In this document: one piece after another, positions 1 to 7,971 of the stretch | Numbering within the stretch: the first letter of the stretch is position 1 | Layout of the letters: every line of letters begins with the position of its first letter | DNA from: Actinocrinis sp035946395 | GTDB lineage: Bacteria > Actinomycetota > Actinomycetes > Streptomycetales > Catenulisporaceae | Reading direction: 5' to 3' | Assembly (NCBI RefSeq): GCF_035946395.1 | Contig: NZ_DASYZI010000439.1 | Coordinates: 1 to 64,000 of the forward strand | DNA: 64,000 nt | Program-made: the position numbers and the translations under genes | Notes under the pieces: generated by a model | What the model was told of the DNA's origin: nothing | What the model saw: the letters and a program-made list of their open reading frames with translations, nothing else | Databases searched by the model: none

Positions 1-30
1 TGATAGCTGCCCGGGTCCGGGGCCTAGAGG

Positions 31-105
31 CCGGGCGGGTCAAGGGCCGGCCGCAGGCCGGTCACGCAGTGACGCGACCGAAGGGAGCGCCCTTGACGCG
101 CCCGG
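31..105. repeat. Long imperfect inverted repeat
   Basis: A 17-base arm at 31-47 pairs with 89-105 with a single mismatch, around a 41-base interior that has further self-complementarity (GGCCGGCCGCAGGCCGG). It lies upstream of the HAD gene starting at 276. It could be a terminator-like hairpin of a gene to the left of the window or a dispersed actinomycete repeat; no U-run follows it. Confidence 0.5.
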
Positions 106-275
106 CCGACCCCGGAAACTGGCCGCGAAAAGGGGGACGGAAACGCAACGCCGCATCAGAACAGCAGCTATGCGCGAGCAGGGTTCGCTGGGCTGGGGTC
201 GTTGTCTGCGGTGACCTTCTGCGGGAGGGTACCGATCATCTGAGCGCGAACGACGGCCGCGTAAGGTTGGCGGGT

Positions 276-917
276 ATGGAAGAGCGTCGGTTCACCGGTC
301 TAATCCTGGACTTCGCGGGTGTCCTCACCTCGAACATGGTTGAGGTGATCTCTCGCTTCGAGAGCCGTGAGCGACTGGCTCCGGGTTTGTTTCTCAGAGG
401 GTGGGCCGACCCAAAGGGAGCGGAGCTCTACCGCCAACTCGAAGCCGGGGAGATCGACCAACGCGGCTGGAACGAGAGCTTCGGAGCTCTGCTCGGGATC
501 GGCGCGGATGACCTGATGGGTCGATTGCTGTTCGAGCTCGATCCGGCCTATGAAGTGCTGAGGGTCGCCAAAGAAGCACGAGCCGCGGGCATCCGGACCG
601 CAGTACTCTCGAACTCGCTCGGGCGCGAGCCGCACGATCCGTACGCCCCGTACGATCTACGCGGAACATTCGATGTTGTCGTCTTCTCAGCCGAACTCGG
701 AATTCGCAAGCCCGATCCGGCAATCTTCCAGCACACCCTCAGACTCCTCGGAGTGCCCGCTGAGTCATGTGTGTTCGCCGACGATACTGAGGCAAACCTT
801 CCGCCAGCGCATGCCCTCGGGATGACGGTAATCCATGCGCTTGACGAGCGAGAGACCGCTCTTCGCCTGCGAAGGCTACTCAAACTGACCAATACCCCAT
901 CAGCGCGTGGCTTCTAG
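276..917 (+). CDS. HAD-superfamily phosphatase-like hydrolase
   Basis: This 213-aa protein is a cytosolic haloacid-dehalogenase-fold hydrolase, most like the small phosphatase domains related to the epoxide-hydrolase N-terminus. Motif I is LILDFAGVLTSN, where the nucleophile Asp is present but the usual second Asp is replaced by Ala, as in several DFGGV-type relatives. Motif II is LSNS, motif III contains the Lys of KPDPAIF, and motif IV is FADDTEAN. The ATG at 276 is chosen because homology begins at once; an upstream in-frame extension to 69 looks non-coding. Its 3' end overlaps the convergent regulator gene by 18 bases. The substrate cannot be told from sequence. Confidence 0.85.
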   Translation: MEERRFTGLILDFAGVLTSNMVEVISRFESRERLAPGLFLRGWADPKGAELYRQLEAGEIDQRGWNESFGALLGIGADDLMGRLLFELDPAYEVLRVAKEARAAGIRTAVLSNSLGREPHDPYAPYDLRGTFDVVVFSAELGIRKPDPAIFQHTLRLLGVPAESCVFADDTEANLPPAHALGMTVIHALDERETALRLRRLLKLTNTPSARGF

Positions 918-2198
918 GAAATCGCGCACCACCGGGACCGCACCGTGGCCGCCGAGTTTCGTCCGAAGCCCTGCCAGAGTCGACGTCGACCTCGCTGAAT
1001 CGACTCCACCGAGGCAACGCATTGCGTGGGTTGCCCGCTGCACAGCCGCATCGAGGTCGCGCATCGTGAGATGCGCTTCCGCTGCCCTGGCCAGGTAAAT
1101 CGCATGGCTTCGCGGGTATAGATCGTCCCCGCGGTAGTCGGCATTGATCGCTGCGTCGAACCTTCGTATCGCCTCGGCCGGATCTCCGAGTTCGAGCGCG
1201 CACGACCCCGCGATCATCTCAACCTCGCCTTCGGTGACCCAGTAAAGGGTCGCCGGATCATCGGGGTGCGGCCCCCGGTCCAGGGCCTCGCGCGCCTCAT
1301 ACAACATATGCGCGGCGGCCCGCCGATCACCCGTCTTGGAGAGCGCCCGAGCTGACCTTGCGGCAAGCATCGCCGACATCCGCGCCGTGCTTTTGCCGCT
1401 GACCGCGCTGCGTGCCGTCTCCAGCAACGACACTGCCTGTAGGCCCTGGCCAGTCGAATAGCTCTGGACCGCCATGAATGAGAGTGCATACGCACCAGTC
1501 ACCGAATCGCCAGCAGTTGCCGACGCGCGCAGAGCCATCTCGAAGTACCGCTGAGCAACCCCGTGATGGTCCTGGTCGAATTGATCCCACGCAACTTGCC
1601 GGCTCGCTTCGGCAGCTAGGGAGTACAGCCGCCTACCTATCTGCTCGGTGTAGCTGCCTGCCCTTAGAAGCTGGGCGATTAGTGCGAGTTCACTGCGAGC
1701 GAGCGTCGCGAGGTCGCCGCTGCCCAGTTCATCGTCGAGGTGTCTCAGATGATCGAGTCGTTGGTCGATGTGTCCGACCAACGAAGGGTTGATCTGTCTG
1801 GTGCCCGCAGCTATAAGGGGTTCGGGCGCTTCAAGTGCCGCCTCCCACCGACCAGCCATCGCCATCAGCGCAGCGCCGCTGACCGCCACGAACGACCGCC
1901 GGTGCACATCGCTCCCGTCTAGCAGACCGTCAAGGATTGCCCTGGTTCCGTCGCGGTCCCACGGCATCAACACCGCATCGGGCTGGGCCTGGCGGACCAC
2001 CAGCCGAGAGCCGAACGTTCCTCCGGTGTTCAACACCCGATCGTATGCGTCGACGACATCGATCGTGACCTCACGTCTGCCGTTCTCAACGCTTCGCAGG
2101 TGGCCCTCGGAGTACCCGGCGAGCATGGCGAAGCGGCGGAACGTCATGCCTGACGATCTCCGCGCGTCACGAAGATCATGCCCAAAGCTGGTGACCAA
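900..2198 (-). CDS. XRE-family regulator with C-terminal TPR-like region
   Basis: This 432-aa protein has an N-terminal helix-turn-helix of the XRE type (about residues 5-60, with MTFRRFAMLAGYSEGHLRSVE as the recognition region). A long alanine-rich helical remainder resembles tetratricopeptide repeats. Such proteins are abundant in Streptomyces and are thought to be ligand- or peptide-responsive transcriptional regulators. It is convergent with the HAD gene, and no obvious partner gene lies downstream on its strand. The 202-base gap upstream (2199-2400) should contain its promoter. Target genes are unknown. Confidence 0.85.
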   Translation of the reverse strand: MVTSFGHDLRDARRSSGMTFRRFAMLAGYSEGHLRSVENGRREVTIDVVDAYDRVLNTGGTFGSRLVVRQAQPDAVLMPWDRDGTRAILDGLLDGSDVHRRSFVAVSGAALMAMAGRWEAALEAPEPLIAAGTRQINPSLVGHIDQRLDHLRHLDDELGSGDLATLARSELALIAQLLRAGSYTEQIGRRLYSLAAEASRQVAWDQFDQDHHGVAQRYFEMALRASATAGDSVTGAYALSFMAVQSYSTGQGLQAVSLLETARSAVSGKSTARMSAMLAARSARALSKTGDRRAAAHMLYEAREALDRGPHPDDPATLYWVTEGEVEMIAGSCALELGDPAEAIRRFDAAINADYRGDDLYPRSHAIYLARAAEAHLTMRDLDAAVQRATHAMRCLGGVDSARSTSTLAGLRTKLGGHGAVPVVRDFLEATR

Positions 2199-2400
2199 CT
2201 CCTCGTCCTCCGCCGAAGTGATTCGCCTCTGATTCGGTCGACCTCATTGTCCCGCTCCTGTTGACGGTGTGTGCTCTTTTGGGCGGCGGGTTGTGAATCC
2301 GCCATGACTGAACACTCACCGACTGGGAGGCGATATGGGCGGCGCCTGGCTGAACTGTGCAGCTCAACGCTCGAATTGCCTGGCGATTCCAGACGGTCGG

Positions 2401-2889
2401 TTAACCCTGTGCGGGGTTCGCGAAGTAGTCACCGAGCATTTCGGTGGTCCATGCGGCTTGGCGTACCTCGCCGCGCGGGCCGAACTCTGTAAACCATGGC
2501 TTGATGTCGAGTACTGGTGTGCCGTCTACTGCATCGAGCTCTTCCACGTGAAGGTCCAGTCCGTCGACCTTGATCAAGCGACAGCGGGAAACTCCGAGCC
2601 AGTTGATACGCCGCATGTTGCGGTGGCCGAAGGTGCCGACTGGCGGCCAGTCCGGATTGTCGCGTGGCCGGCGCGCACCGAGGTTCAAGTCCGTCGGGTC
2701 CGTCAGGTGGAATCGGAACACGATCTCAAGGTGGCTGAAGTCCGAGAGTCCGGCCGTGGCATCTTGCGTGAATCGCGGATCGTCGATCCGGATGATCGAG
2801 CGTGTTCCGCCCCAGTAGTCGTCGGTGGGCTCGATGCGCCCGCCCACTACGTGGGCGATGGCTTCGAGTTCGAACGTCTCCGCAGGCAT
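2401..2889 (-). CDS. TrmO/TsaA-like (UPF0066) protein
   Basis: This 162-aa protein matches the UPF0066/TsaA fold, whose best-known member TrmO uses SAM to methylate N6-threonylcarbamoyladenosine-37 of tRNA. Visible signatures are LSDFSHLEIVFRFH (core strand), RNMRRINWLGVSRCRLIKVDG, and the hallmark DAVDGTPVLDIKPW near the C-terminus. The start at 2889 (MPAETFELEA) is preferred over an in-frame start at 2937, because family homology begins there. It lies between two XRE regulators transcribed in the same direction. The actinobacterial members are shorter and divergent, so the substrate may not be tRNA. Confidence 0.8.
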   Translation of the reverse strand: MPAETFELEAIAHVVGGRIEPTDDYWGGTRSIIRIDDPRFTQDATAGLSDFSHLEIVFRFHLTDPTDLNLGARRPRDNPDWPPVGTFGHRNMRRINWLGVSRCRLIKVDGLDLHVEELDAVDGTPVLDIKPWFTEFGPRGEVRQAAWTTEMLGDYFANPAQG

Positions 2890-2952
2890 TGCGGCTCCCG
2901 TCTTATTGGGCGGCGTACCGACAACGCGGCCGGTCACTGTGGGTCGGGTGGC

Positions 2953-4344
2953 TTACTTAGCGGCCAGATAGCTCTTGGCGCGAGCATCCAGTTCGGCGAC
3001 AGCGGAGATGCCGCGCTGTCGCAGGGGCGAGACTGCCGAGCGCATGTTGGCGACGACGGCGCGGGTTCGCGCCGAGTGGATGCCGTCCATGGCGTCCAGC
3101 GCTCTGGACCAGGTGGCACAGGCTTCTTCGATGCTCCCCTGACGTGCCTGTACGGCGCCGAGATAACCCAGAGTCACGGCGTGGGTCCGGGTGAAGGTGG
3201 CCGCCTTACGGGTGCGGACGCTACGGCGAAACTCCCGTTGCGCCCCGGCCAGATCACCGGTGTCGCGCAGGGTGCAGGCAGTCTCGTGCGCGAGGCTGGC
3301 TTCGCCGAAGAAGAACACCCGGCCCGGCTCTTCATCTCCGGCACTGGCGTTGGCGAGGTCGCGCTCTGCCTTCAGCAGCGCGGTTGCCGCGGCGCGCTTG
3401 TCGCCGGAGGCGGCGAGTGCCCGCGCGTGGACGACTCCGAGAAGGGCACGCTCTCGGGGAGTGGCCAGCGTGTAGCGGGTGCCGTCCATAGACGCGGCAG
3501 CGTGCTCCAGTCCTCTGCTTGCATGGCCGAGATCAACTGCCTGATGCGCCATCGCACGCAAGATGTGCCCTGCGAGGGGCGGGTCGTCAGCCTCGGCTGC
3601 CAACTTCAAGGCAATGCGGAACCCGGCCTGGGCGTCGGCGTGCTGGCCGTTGTCGAATGCCATCCAGCCAGCGAGATAGGCGAGTTCGCCTGCGGCAGAG
3701 AACATGGCGCGCCGTACTGGCCCACGCGCGTAGCTGCCGTGCAGAAGCCGGGCGACGTCCGAGGTCAGATAGTGCACGACGGTGGAGCGGGCGTGGCCCC
3801 CGCCTCGGCGTTGATCGGCCCGGGAGAAGGCGGAGACCAGTTCGCGGACGGTCTCGACGTCGCCTTCGCCGACGGAGAAGGTGCCCACGCCCGACCGGGC
3901 GGAGCCGCGCTGGGCCATCCGTGTCCACCAGGAACTGCTTGGCAGCGCAAGCGCCGCCACGGAGTAGGCGGCACCTCCGAGCGCCTGGCGGCGGTCCACA
4001 TCCACCTCGTGATTCGCGAAGTCGGTCAGCGCGCTCAGCGTATCGCTGTCCCAATCGACCTCGATCCCGGAGGACCCGCCCGGTGTGCGCAGTCCGATGT
4101 CCTCCGGTGTGACCGTCCGTCCGAGGCGACGGGAGAGCGCTTCGCACAAGAAGACTGGCGCAGCCCCGGACGGCTGGGTTCCCCCGACCCAGTGCGTGAC
4201 ATGGGAGCGGCTGATCGCGGAGTAGTCGTGCGCGCCGTTCTCCAAGGCAACCAGCACGAACGCAGACGCAACATTGGCATGGGACAGCCCAGCCTCCGCG
4301 ATGAGCGCGGCGAGCTTCCGGTTGGGCTGGCGTCCCTCTGCCAT
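2953..4344 (-). CDS. XRE-like regulator with helical repeats, divergent from the large operon
   Basis: This 463-aa protein has an N-terminal HTH-like segment (LSHANVASAFVLVALENGAHDYSAISRSHVTHWVGG) with a lambda-repressor-type layout. A long TPR-like C-terminal half follows. It begins 236 bases from the divergent start of the operon at 4581, which makes it the best candidate for that operon's pathway-specific regulator. Similar proteins sit beside many actinomycete signalling and secondary-metabolism loci. The sensed signal is unknown. Assignment to the HTH family is by pattern only. Confidence 0.8.
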   Translation of the reverse strand: MAEGRQPNRKLAALIAEAGLSHANVASAFVLVALENGAHDYSAISRSHVTHWVGGTQPSGAAPVFLCEALSRRLGRTVTPEDIGLRTPGGSSGIEVDWDSDTLSALTDFANHEVDVDRRQALGGAAYSVAALALPSSSWWTRMAQRGSARSGVGTFSVGEGDVETVRELVSAFSRADQRRGGGHARSTVVHYLTSDVARLLHGSYARGPVRRAMFSAAGELAYLAGWMAFDNGQHADAQAGFRIALKLAAEADDPPLAGHILRAMAHQAVDLGHASRGLEHAAASMDGTRYTLATPRERALLGVVHARALAASGDKRAAATALLKAERDLANASAGDEEPGRVFFFGEASLAHETACTLRDTGDLAGAQREFRRSVRTRKAATFTRTHAVTLGYLGAVQARQGSIEEACATWSRALDAMDGIHSARTRAVVANMRSAVSPLRQRGISAVAELDARAKSYLAAK

Positions 4345-4580
4345 GACTCTGATAACGCTCCTTCGGCTCCGTCACGATCTTTCACCGCTTTCACCACATC
4401 GCGGTGCTTGACAGCGTACCCACGCCGAGTGATCCGCGGTTTGCTCAACGTGTCCGAATTCTTCATTCGCCTCACGCGCCACGGCAGGGGCCTCCAGACA
4501 GCGGGATACAGCGTGCTGACTCACAGGTGGTCCGCCAAGAGGCTGCTCGGTGGTTGGCGCACAGCCGCACGGGAGACGGC
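4345..4580. promoter_or_regulatory. Divergent promoter region of regulator and large operon
   Basis: This 236-base gap separates the divergent regulator (start 4344) from the first operon gene (start 4581). A TTGACA box is present on the plus strand at 4408-4413, but I see no convincing -10 box at 17-18 bases. The assignment as a promoter region rests mainly on gene orientation. Confidence 0.4.
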
Positions 4581-4805
4581 ATGAACAGCGCGCAGAGCGG
4601 GGAGGCCAGCCAGGCATCGAGGGCCGTCTACGCCCTGACGCAGGCGCTTGCGGGCGCCGGCCTCGAACCAGCCCGTGACCTGCCCGGTCTGTCCACCGTC
4701 CGATTTGGTGGTCAAACGATGGTGCTGCTCGGCCGCGTCACGCCAGAGGTCGCAGCCAAGCTCGCGCTCATCATCGTCGGCGGCAACGAGGGTGGCCCCC
4801 AGTGA
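4581..4805 (+). CDS. Small hypothetical protein, first gene of the operon
   Basis: This 74-aa protein has no recognisable domain. It reads as a short alpha/beta protein with a hydrophobic segment (TMVLLGRVTPEVAAKLALIIVGG). The ATG at 4581 follows GGGAGACGGC, an acceptable ribosome-binding site. The stop overlaps the start of the RsbW-like gene (ATGA at 4802), so the two are translationally coupled. The position suggests a regulatory partner of the signalling block; this is inference only. Confidence 0.6.
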   Translation: MNSAQSGEASQASRAVYALTQALAGAGLEPARDLPGLSTVRFGGQTMVLLGRVTPEVAAKLALIIVGGNEGGPQ

Positions 4806-5524
4806 ATCCCTCGCCACGCGAATCCGGCCGCAACCGGGCCGCCGTGCCGCAGGGCACTGCCAACACCGATCCGACCTTCCGGATCAGCCATCTGTGCGTG
4901 CCCGCCACCGAAAGCATCGCCCACAGCCTTGGCCAGGTCTCCGGCGACATCCTCGCCGCCTGGGGACTTCGGGACGACGAATTGGCGTACGCCGTGCGGA
5001 TGAGCGTCCGGGAACTGGTCGGCAATGCCGTCAAACACGGCCCGCAGTCGCCGGACCCGGTGGTGTTCGTGTCCTTCCAACTCGGGGCCGACGCATTCGG
5101 ACCGGACCGGGTCACCGTCACCGTGCAGGACCAGGGCCGCGGGCAACTTGCGATTCCGGTGCCCGAGGATTTCGAGGAGGCCGAGGAGTTCAGGGGTCTG
5201 ACTGTCGTCAGCGGCTACGGCGCACGCATCGAGTCGATCGTGCACCCCGCAGGTCACACGGTGATGGCGTGGATTCCCGTGGCCGCCGCAGATCGCGAGC
5301 GGGTGTGCCGGTGCCTGTGCTGGGGCCACCAGGCAGTCGCGCCACACTGCCGCGGCTTGGTCGACCCCGATACCGGCACGCTGTTCACCGGTCCATGCGG
5401 AATGCCGATCGCTGTGTGTCGGGCGTGCGCGGACGCGATCACAGCGTCCTGCTTCCCCGCCCTGGCAGCAGCCGATGAAGCCGCCCGCCTCCCGATCCTG
5501 GCGGCCACGCCGGGCGGGGGGTGA
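4802..5524 (+). CDS. RsbW-like ATP-binding protein (anti-sigma-type kinase)
   Basis: This 240-aa cytosolic protein carries a GHKL/HATPase fold. The N-box is RELVGNAVKHG (about residues 71-81), and the G1 region is VQDQGRGQ. This is the layout of RsbW/SpoIIAB-type anti-sigma factor kinases that are common in Streptomyces. A cysteine- and histidine-containing tail (residues about 163-205, including CRCLCWGHQ and CRACADA) is unusual and could bind a metal. The gene overlaps its upstream neighbour by 4 bases and is followed 7 bases later by the CvnA-like gene. It probably feeds the conservon or a sigma factor, but no sigma factor is encoded nearby. Confidence 0.85.
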   Translation: MNPSPRESGRNRAAVPQGTANTDPTFRISHLCVPATESIAHSLGQVSGDILAAWGLRDDELAYAVRMSVRELVGNAVKHGPQSPDPVVFVSFQLGADAFGPDRVTVTVQDQGRGQLAIPVPEDFEEAEEFRGLTVVSGYGARIESIVHPAGHTVMAWIPVAAADRERVCRCLCWGHQAVAPHCRGLVDPDTGTLFTGPCGMPIAVCRACADAITASCFPALAAADEAARLPILAATPGGG

Positions 5525-5531
5525 GAGCACC

Positions 5532-6614
5532 GTGGCACTCTCGCTACGTCGGTGGCGCAAGGCCGCCCGGCAATCGATGGAACCCATCCCACAGGAGCAC
5601 TTCGAGCAGCCCGCACCACGTGCGGACGACGAGTTGCGGGCATTGATGTCGACGCTCGCGCGTCGCCAGATGGCGTTGACCTACCACCTGATCCGCGTGC
5701 TCGACGAGGTAGAGCGAGAGGCGGTGGAGCCTGACACGCTCAAGGCGCTCTACGCCGTCGACCACGACGCCAACCGGCTGCGGCGGTATGCCGAGAGCCT
5801 GTTGTTGCTGGCCGGCGGGCAGGTGTGCGACGGGTTGGAAGGACCGGTCACGCTGGTGGATGTGGCGCGTGCCGCGCAGTGCGCCTCGGCCGACTTCGAG
5901 CCGGTCAAGCTCACGGCAATGCCTGCCGCCGCCGTGCCGCCCGGGGTGTCGGACGACTTGGTCCACTTGCTCGCTGCGCTGCTCGACAACGCGATCTCAT
6001 ACGCTCCAGCTTCTTCCCGCGTCACTTTGTCCGGGCACTCCGACCGCGACGGCTCGGTGCTGATTCAGATTGCCGACTCCGGCCTGGGAATCGAGCGGGC
6101 GGCGCTGGCAGAGCTCAATGTCCGCTTGGCCGCCGCCCCCGTGCTCGACGCCCGCTCAGCGCGGCAGATGGGGCTGTATGTCGTGGCGAGCATCGCGCAT
6201 CGGCACGGCCTTTATGTCCAGCTCGCTCCCCGGCCCGGGGGCGGGACCATCGCCTACGTCACCCTGCCCGGCCACCTGATCATCTCCCCCGAGGCCATCG
6301 CGCCCGCACCGGCGGCAACGTCTACGCCCGCACCGGCGCGCTCCGCGTCGTCGAGCGGCGACTGGTGGGGAGTGCAGACCCTTGCTAGCCCGGCCACGGG
6401 CACGACGAAGAACGGTCTGCCGCGCCGCACGCGGGCTCCTCAAGCCTCGGGGCCGTGGCTGCCGACCGCGCCGTCCGCGCGGCCTCCAGATCCGCAGTCC
6501 ATCCGCGACGACCTCAACGACTTCGAGGCGGGCGAGCAGCGCGCCCGCACCGAGTCAGCCACTACGCACGACACCGCATCGACCTCGTGGGAGGGACCGT
6601 GGGAGCAGCAGTGA
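5532..6614 (+). CDS. Conservon CvnA-like sensor ATPase, soluble form
   Basis: This 360-aa protein has the HATPase domain of CvnA-type sensor proteins. The N-box is LAALLDNAISYAP, the G-region is IADSGLGIE, and a later stretch reads ARQMGLYVVASIAHRHG. Canonical CvnA proteins are membrane histidine kinases with extracellular regions; this one has no transmembrane segment and keeps only a helical region before the ATPase domain. The tail after about residue 270 is Pro/Ala/Ser-rich and probably disordered. The GTG at 5532 is preceded by a GGGCGGGGGG stretch. The start of cvnB overlaps the 3' end. Confidence 0.85.
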   Translation: MALSLRRWRKAARQSMEPIPQEHFEQPAPRADDELRALMSTLARRQMALTYHLIRVLDEVEREAVEPDTLKALYAVDHDANRLRRYAESLLLLAGGQVCDGLEGPVTLVDVARAAQCASADFEPVKLTAMPAAAVPPGVSDDLVHLLAALLDNAISYAPASSRVTLSGHSDRDGSVLIQIADSGLGIERAALAELNVRLAAAPVLDARSARQMGLYVVASIAHRHGLYVQLAPRPGGGTIAYVTLPGHLIISPEAIAPAPAATSTPAPARSASSSGDWWGVQTLASPATGTTKNGLPRRTRAPQASGPWLPTAPSARPPDPQSIRDDLNDFEAGEQRARTESATTHDTASTSWEGPWEQQ

Positions 6615-7030
6615 GAGCCGAAGGCAGTGCGCAGGAAGTGGCCTTCCTCATCGACAGGTTCGCCACGACCACCACCGGGGTGACCAGCGCCATCGTGCTG
6701 TCCACCGACGGCATGAAGCTGGCCGCGTCCATCAGCCTGCAAACCGACCAAGCCGACCGGTTCGCCGCGACCGCCAGCGCCGTCTACTCGCTGTCCAGCG
6801 CAGTGGGACGCGAATTCGGGTTCGAGGGCTACCAGCAGTCGATCCTGCGCTACGGCAACGGACACGTCATCGTGACCGCGCTCGGCGAGTCCGCCGCGCT
6901 GGCGGTCATCACCATGCCCGACGCGAAGCTCGGCCAGGTCAGCTACGAGATGTCGCTGTTCGCCCAGCGCGTCGGGGCGCTCCTGACCCCTGAGGTGCGC
7001 CGGCAGTTGCGCGGCGGGCTAGTCGCGTGA
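6599..7030 (+). CDS. Conservon CvnB, roadblock/LC7-domain protein
   Basis: This 143-aa protein is a roadblock/LC7 (MglB-type) protein, predicted to be the GAP or scaffold for the small GTPase CvnD. The core is FLIDRFATTTTGVTSAIVLSTDGMKLAAS, followed by the strand and helix set ending at MSLFAQRVGALLTP. Two in-frame GTG starts, 6599 and 6611, are possible; 6599 follows GGGAGGGACC and is preferred. Its stop overlaps the GTG of cvnC. In Streptomyces the four Cvn proteins are thought to form a membrane-associated, GPCR-like signalling complex that affects development and antibiotic production. Confidence 0.9.
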   Translation: MGAAVRAEGSAQEVAFLIDRFATTTTGVTSAIVLSTDGMKLAASISLQTDQADRFAATASAVYSLSSAVGREFGFEGYQQSILRYGNGHVIVTALGESAALAVITMPDAKLGQVSYEMSLFAQRVGALLTPEVRRQLRGGLVA

Positions 7031-7389
7031 CCCGCACGTACGGACTCCACGCGCCGCGCCGCCCGTCGCGAGTACGCCCTTACGGCATCACCCGGGGACG
7101 CACCGCCGCGGACCGGTTTCTCGGCGTGGAGCGACTGATCAGCACGGTCGAGTTCGATCCGCGGCGCGTGCTCGGGATGCTGCCGGAGACCGCCGCCGTG
7201 TACGAGGCGTGCCGATATCCGCGCACGATCGCGGAACTCGCCACGGGCCTCGCGCTTCCGCTCGGCGTAATCCGCGTCCTGGTCGGCGACCTCGCCGCAG
7301 TAGGCAGGGTTCGAATTCATCCACAGGCCGCCGACATGCCGGACCGTCACTTGCTGGAGAGGGTGCTGCGTGGCCTTGACAATCTCTGA
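7027..7389 (+). CDS. Conservon CvnC, DUF742 protein
   Basis: This 120-aa protein has the DUF742 layout. A basic N-terminus (HAPRRPSRVRPYGITRGRT) is followed by a winged-helix-like segment (VYEACRYPRTIAELATGLALPLGVIRVLVGDLAAVGRV) and the typical end DRHLLERVLRGLDNL. The GTG at 7027 shares bases with the cvnB stop, and the 3' end overlaps cvnD by 20 bases, as usual for conservons. The molecular role of DUF742 is not settled. Confidence 0.92.
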   Translation: MTRTYGLHAPRRPSRVRPYGITRGRTAADRFLGVERLISTVEFDPRRVLGMLPETAAVYEACRYPRTIAELATGLALPLGVIRVLVGDLAAVGRVRIHPQAADMPDRHLLERVLRGLDNL

Positions 7390-7948
7390 CGCCTCCCTCG
7401 CCCTGTCCGCGAAAATCGTGATCGCCGGGGCCTTCGGCGTGGGCAAGACCACCTTCGTCGCCGCCATCAGCGAGATCCCGATCGCGGGCACCGAGGCCCT
7501 GATGACCGTGGCTGCGGAACCGGACGACGACGTCTCCCTCGCGCGCGGCAAAACCACCACGACCGTCGCGATGGACTTCGGCCGCATCGCCGTCGACGAC
7601 GGGCTGACCCTCTACCTGTTCGGCACCCCTGGCCAAGACCGCTTCTGGTTCCTGTGGGACGACCTGGCCCGCGGCGCGTTAGCAGCGATCGTGCTGGTCG
7701 ATACGAGGAATCTCGCCGCGAGCTGGCCTGTGATCGCGTACTTCGAGCGGCGCGGCGACATTCCCTTCACCGTCGTGGTCAACCTGTTCGACGGTCGTCT
7801 GACCCATGAACTGGACGAGGTGCGCGACGCACTCGATCTGTCGCCCGCCATCCCGCTGACCGCGGCCGACGCACGCGACCGCCACGACGTACTTGAGGCG
7901 CTACGGGCTTTGATCCGCCATGCCCTAAACCTGCTGCCGAGCCACTGA
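7370..7948 (+). CDS. Conservon CvnD, MglA/Rab-like small GTPase
   Basis: This 192-aa protein is a Ras-like GTPase of the CvnD/MglA group. The P-loop is GAFGVGKT (about residues 20-27), the conserved switch-I Thr region is KTTTTVAMDFG, the G3 motif is FGTPGQDRF, and NLFDG stands where NKxD is expected (Lys replaced). Hydrolysis should be stimulated by the roadblock protein encoded two genes upstream. The 3' end abuts the monooxygenase gene, so the signalling and metabolic genes look co-transcribed. Confidence 0.93.
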   Translation: MALTISDASLALSAKIVIAGAFGVGKTTFVAAISEIPIAGTEALMTVAAEPDDDVSLARGKTTTTVAMDFGRIAVDDGLTLYLFGTPGQDRFWFLWDDLARGALAAIVLVDTRNLAASWPVIAYFERRGDIPFTVVVNLFDGRLTHELDEVRDALDLSPAIPLTAADARDRHDVLEALRALIRHALNLLPSH

Positions 7949-7971
7949 TGCCCAAGCAAACAAGGGGAGAG

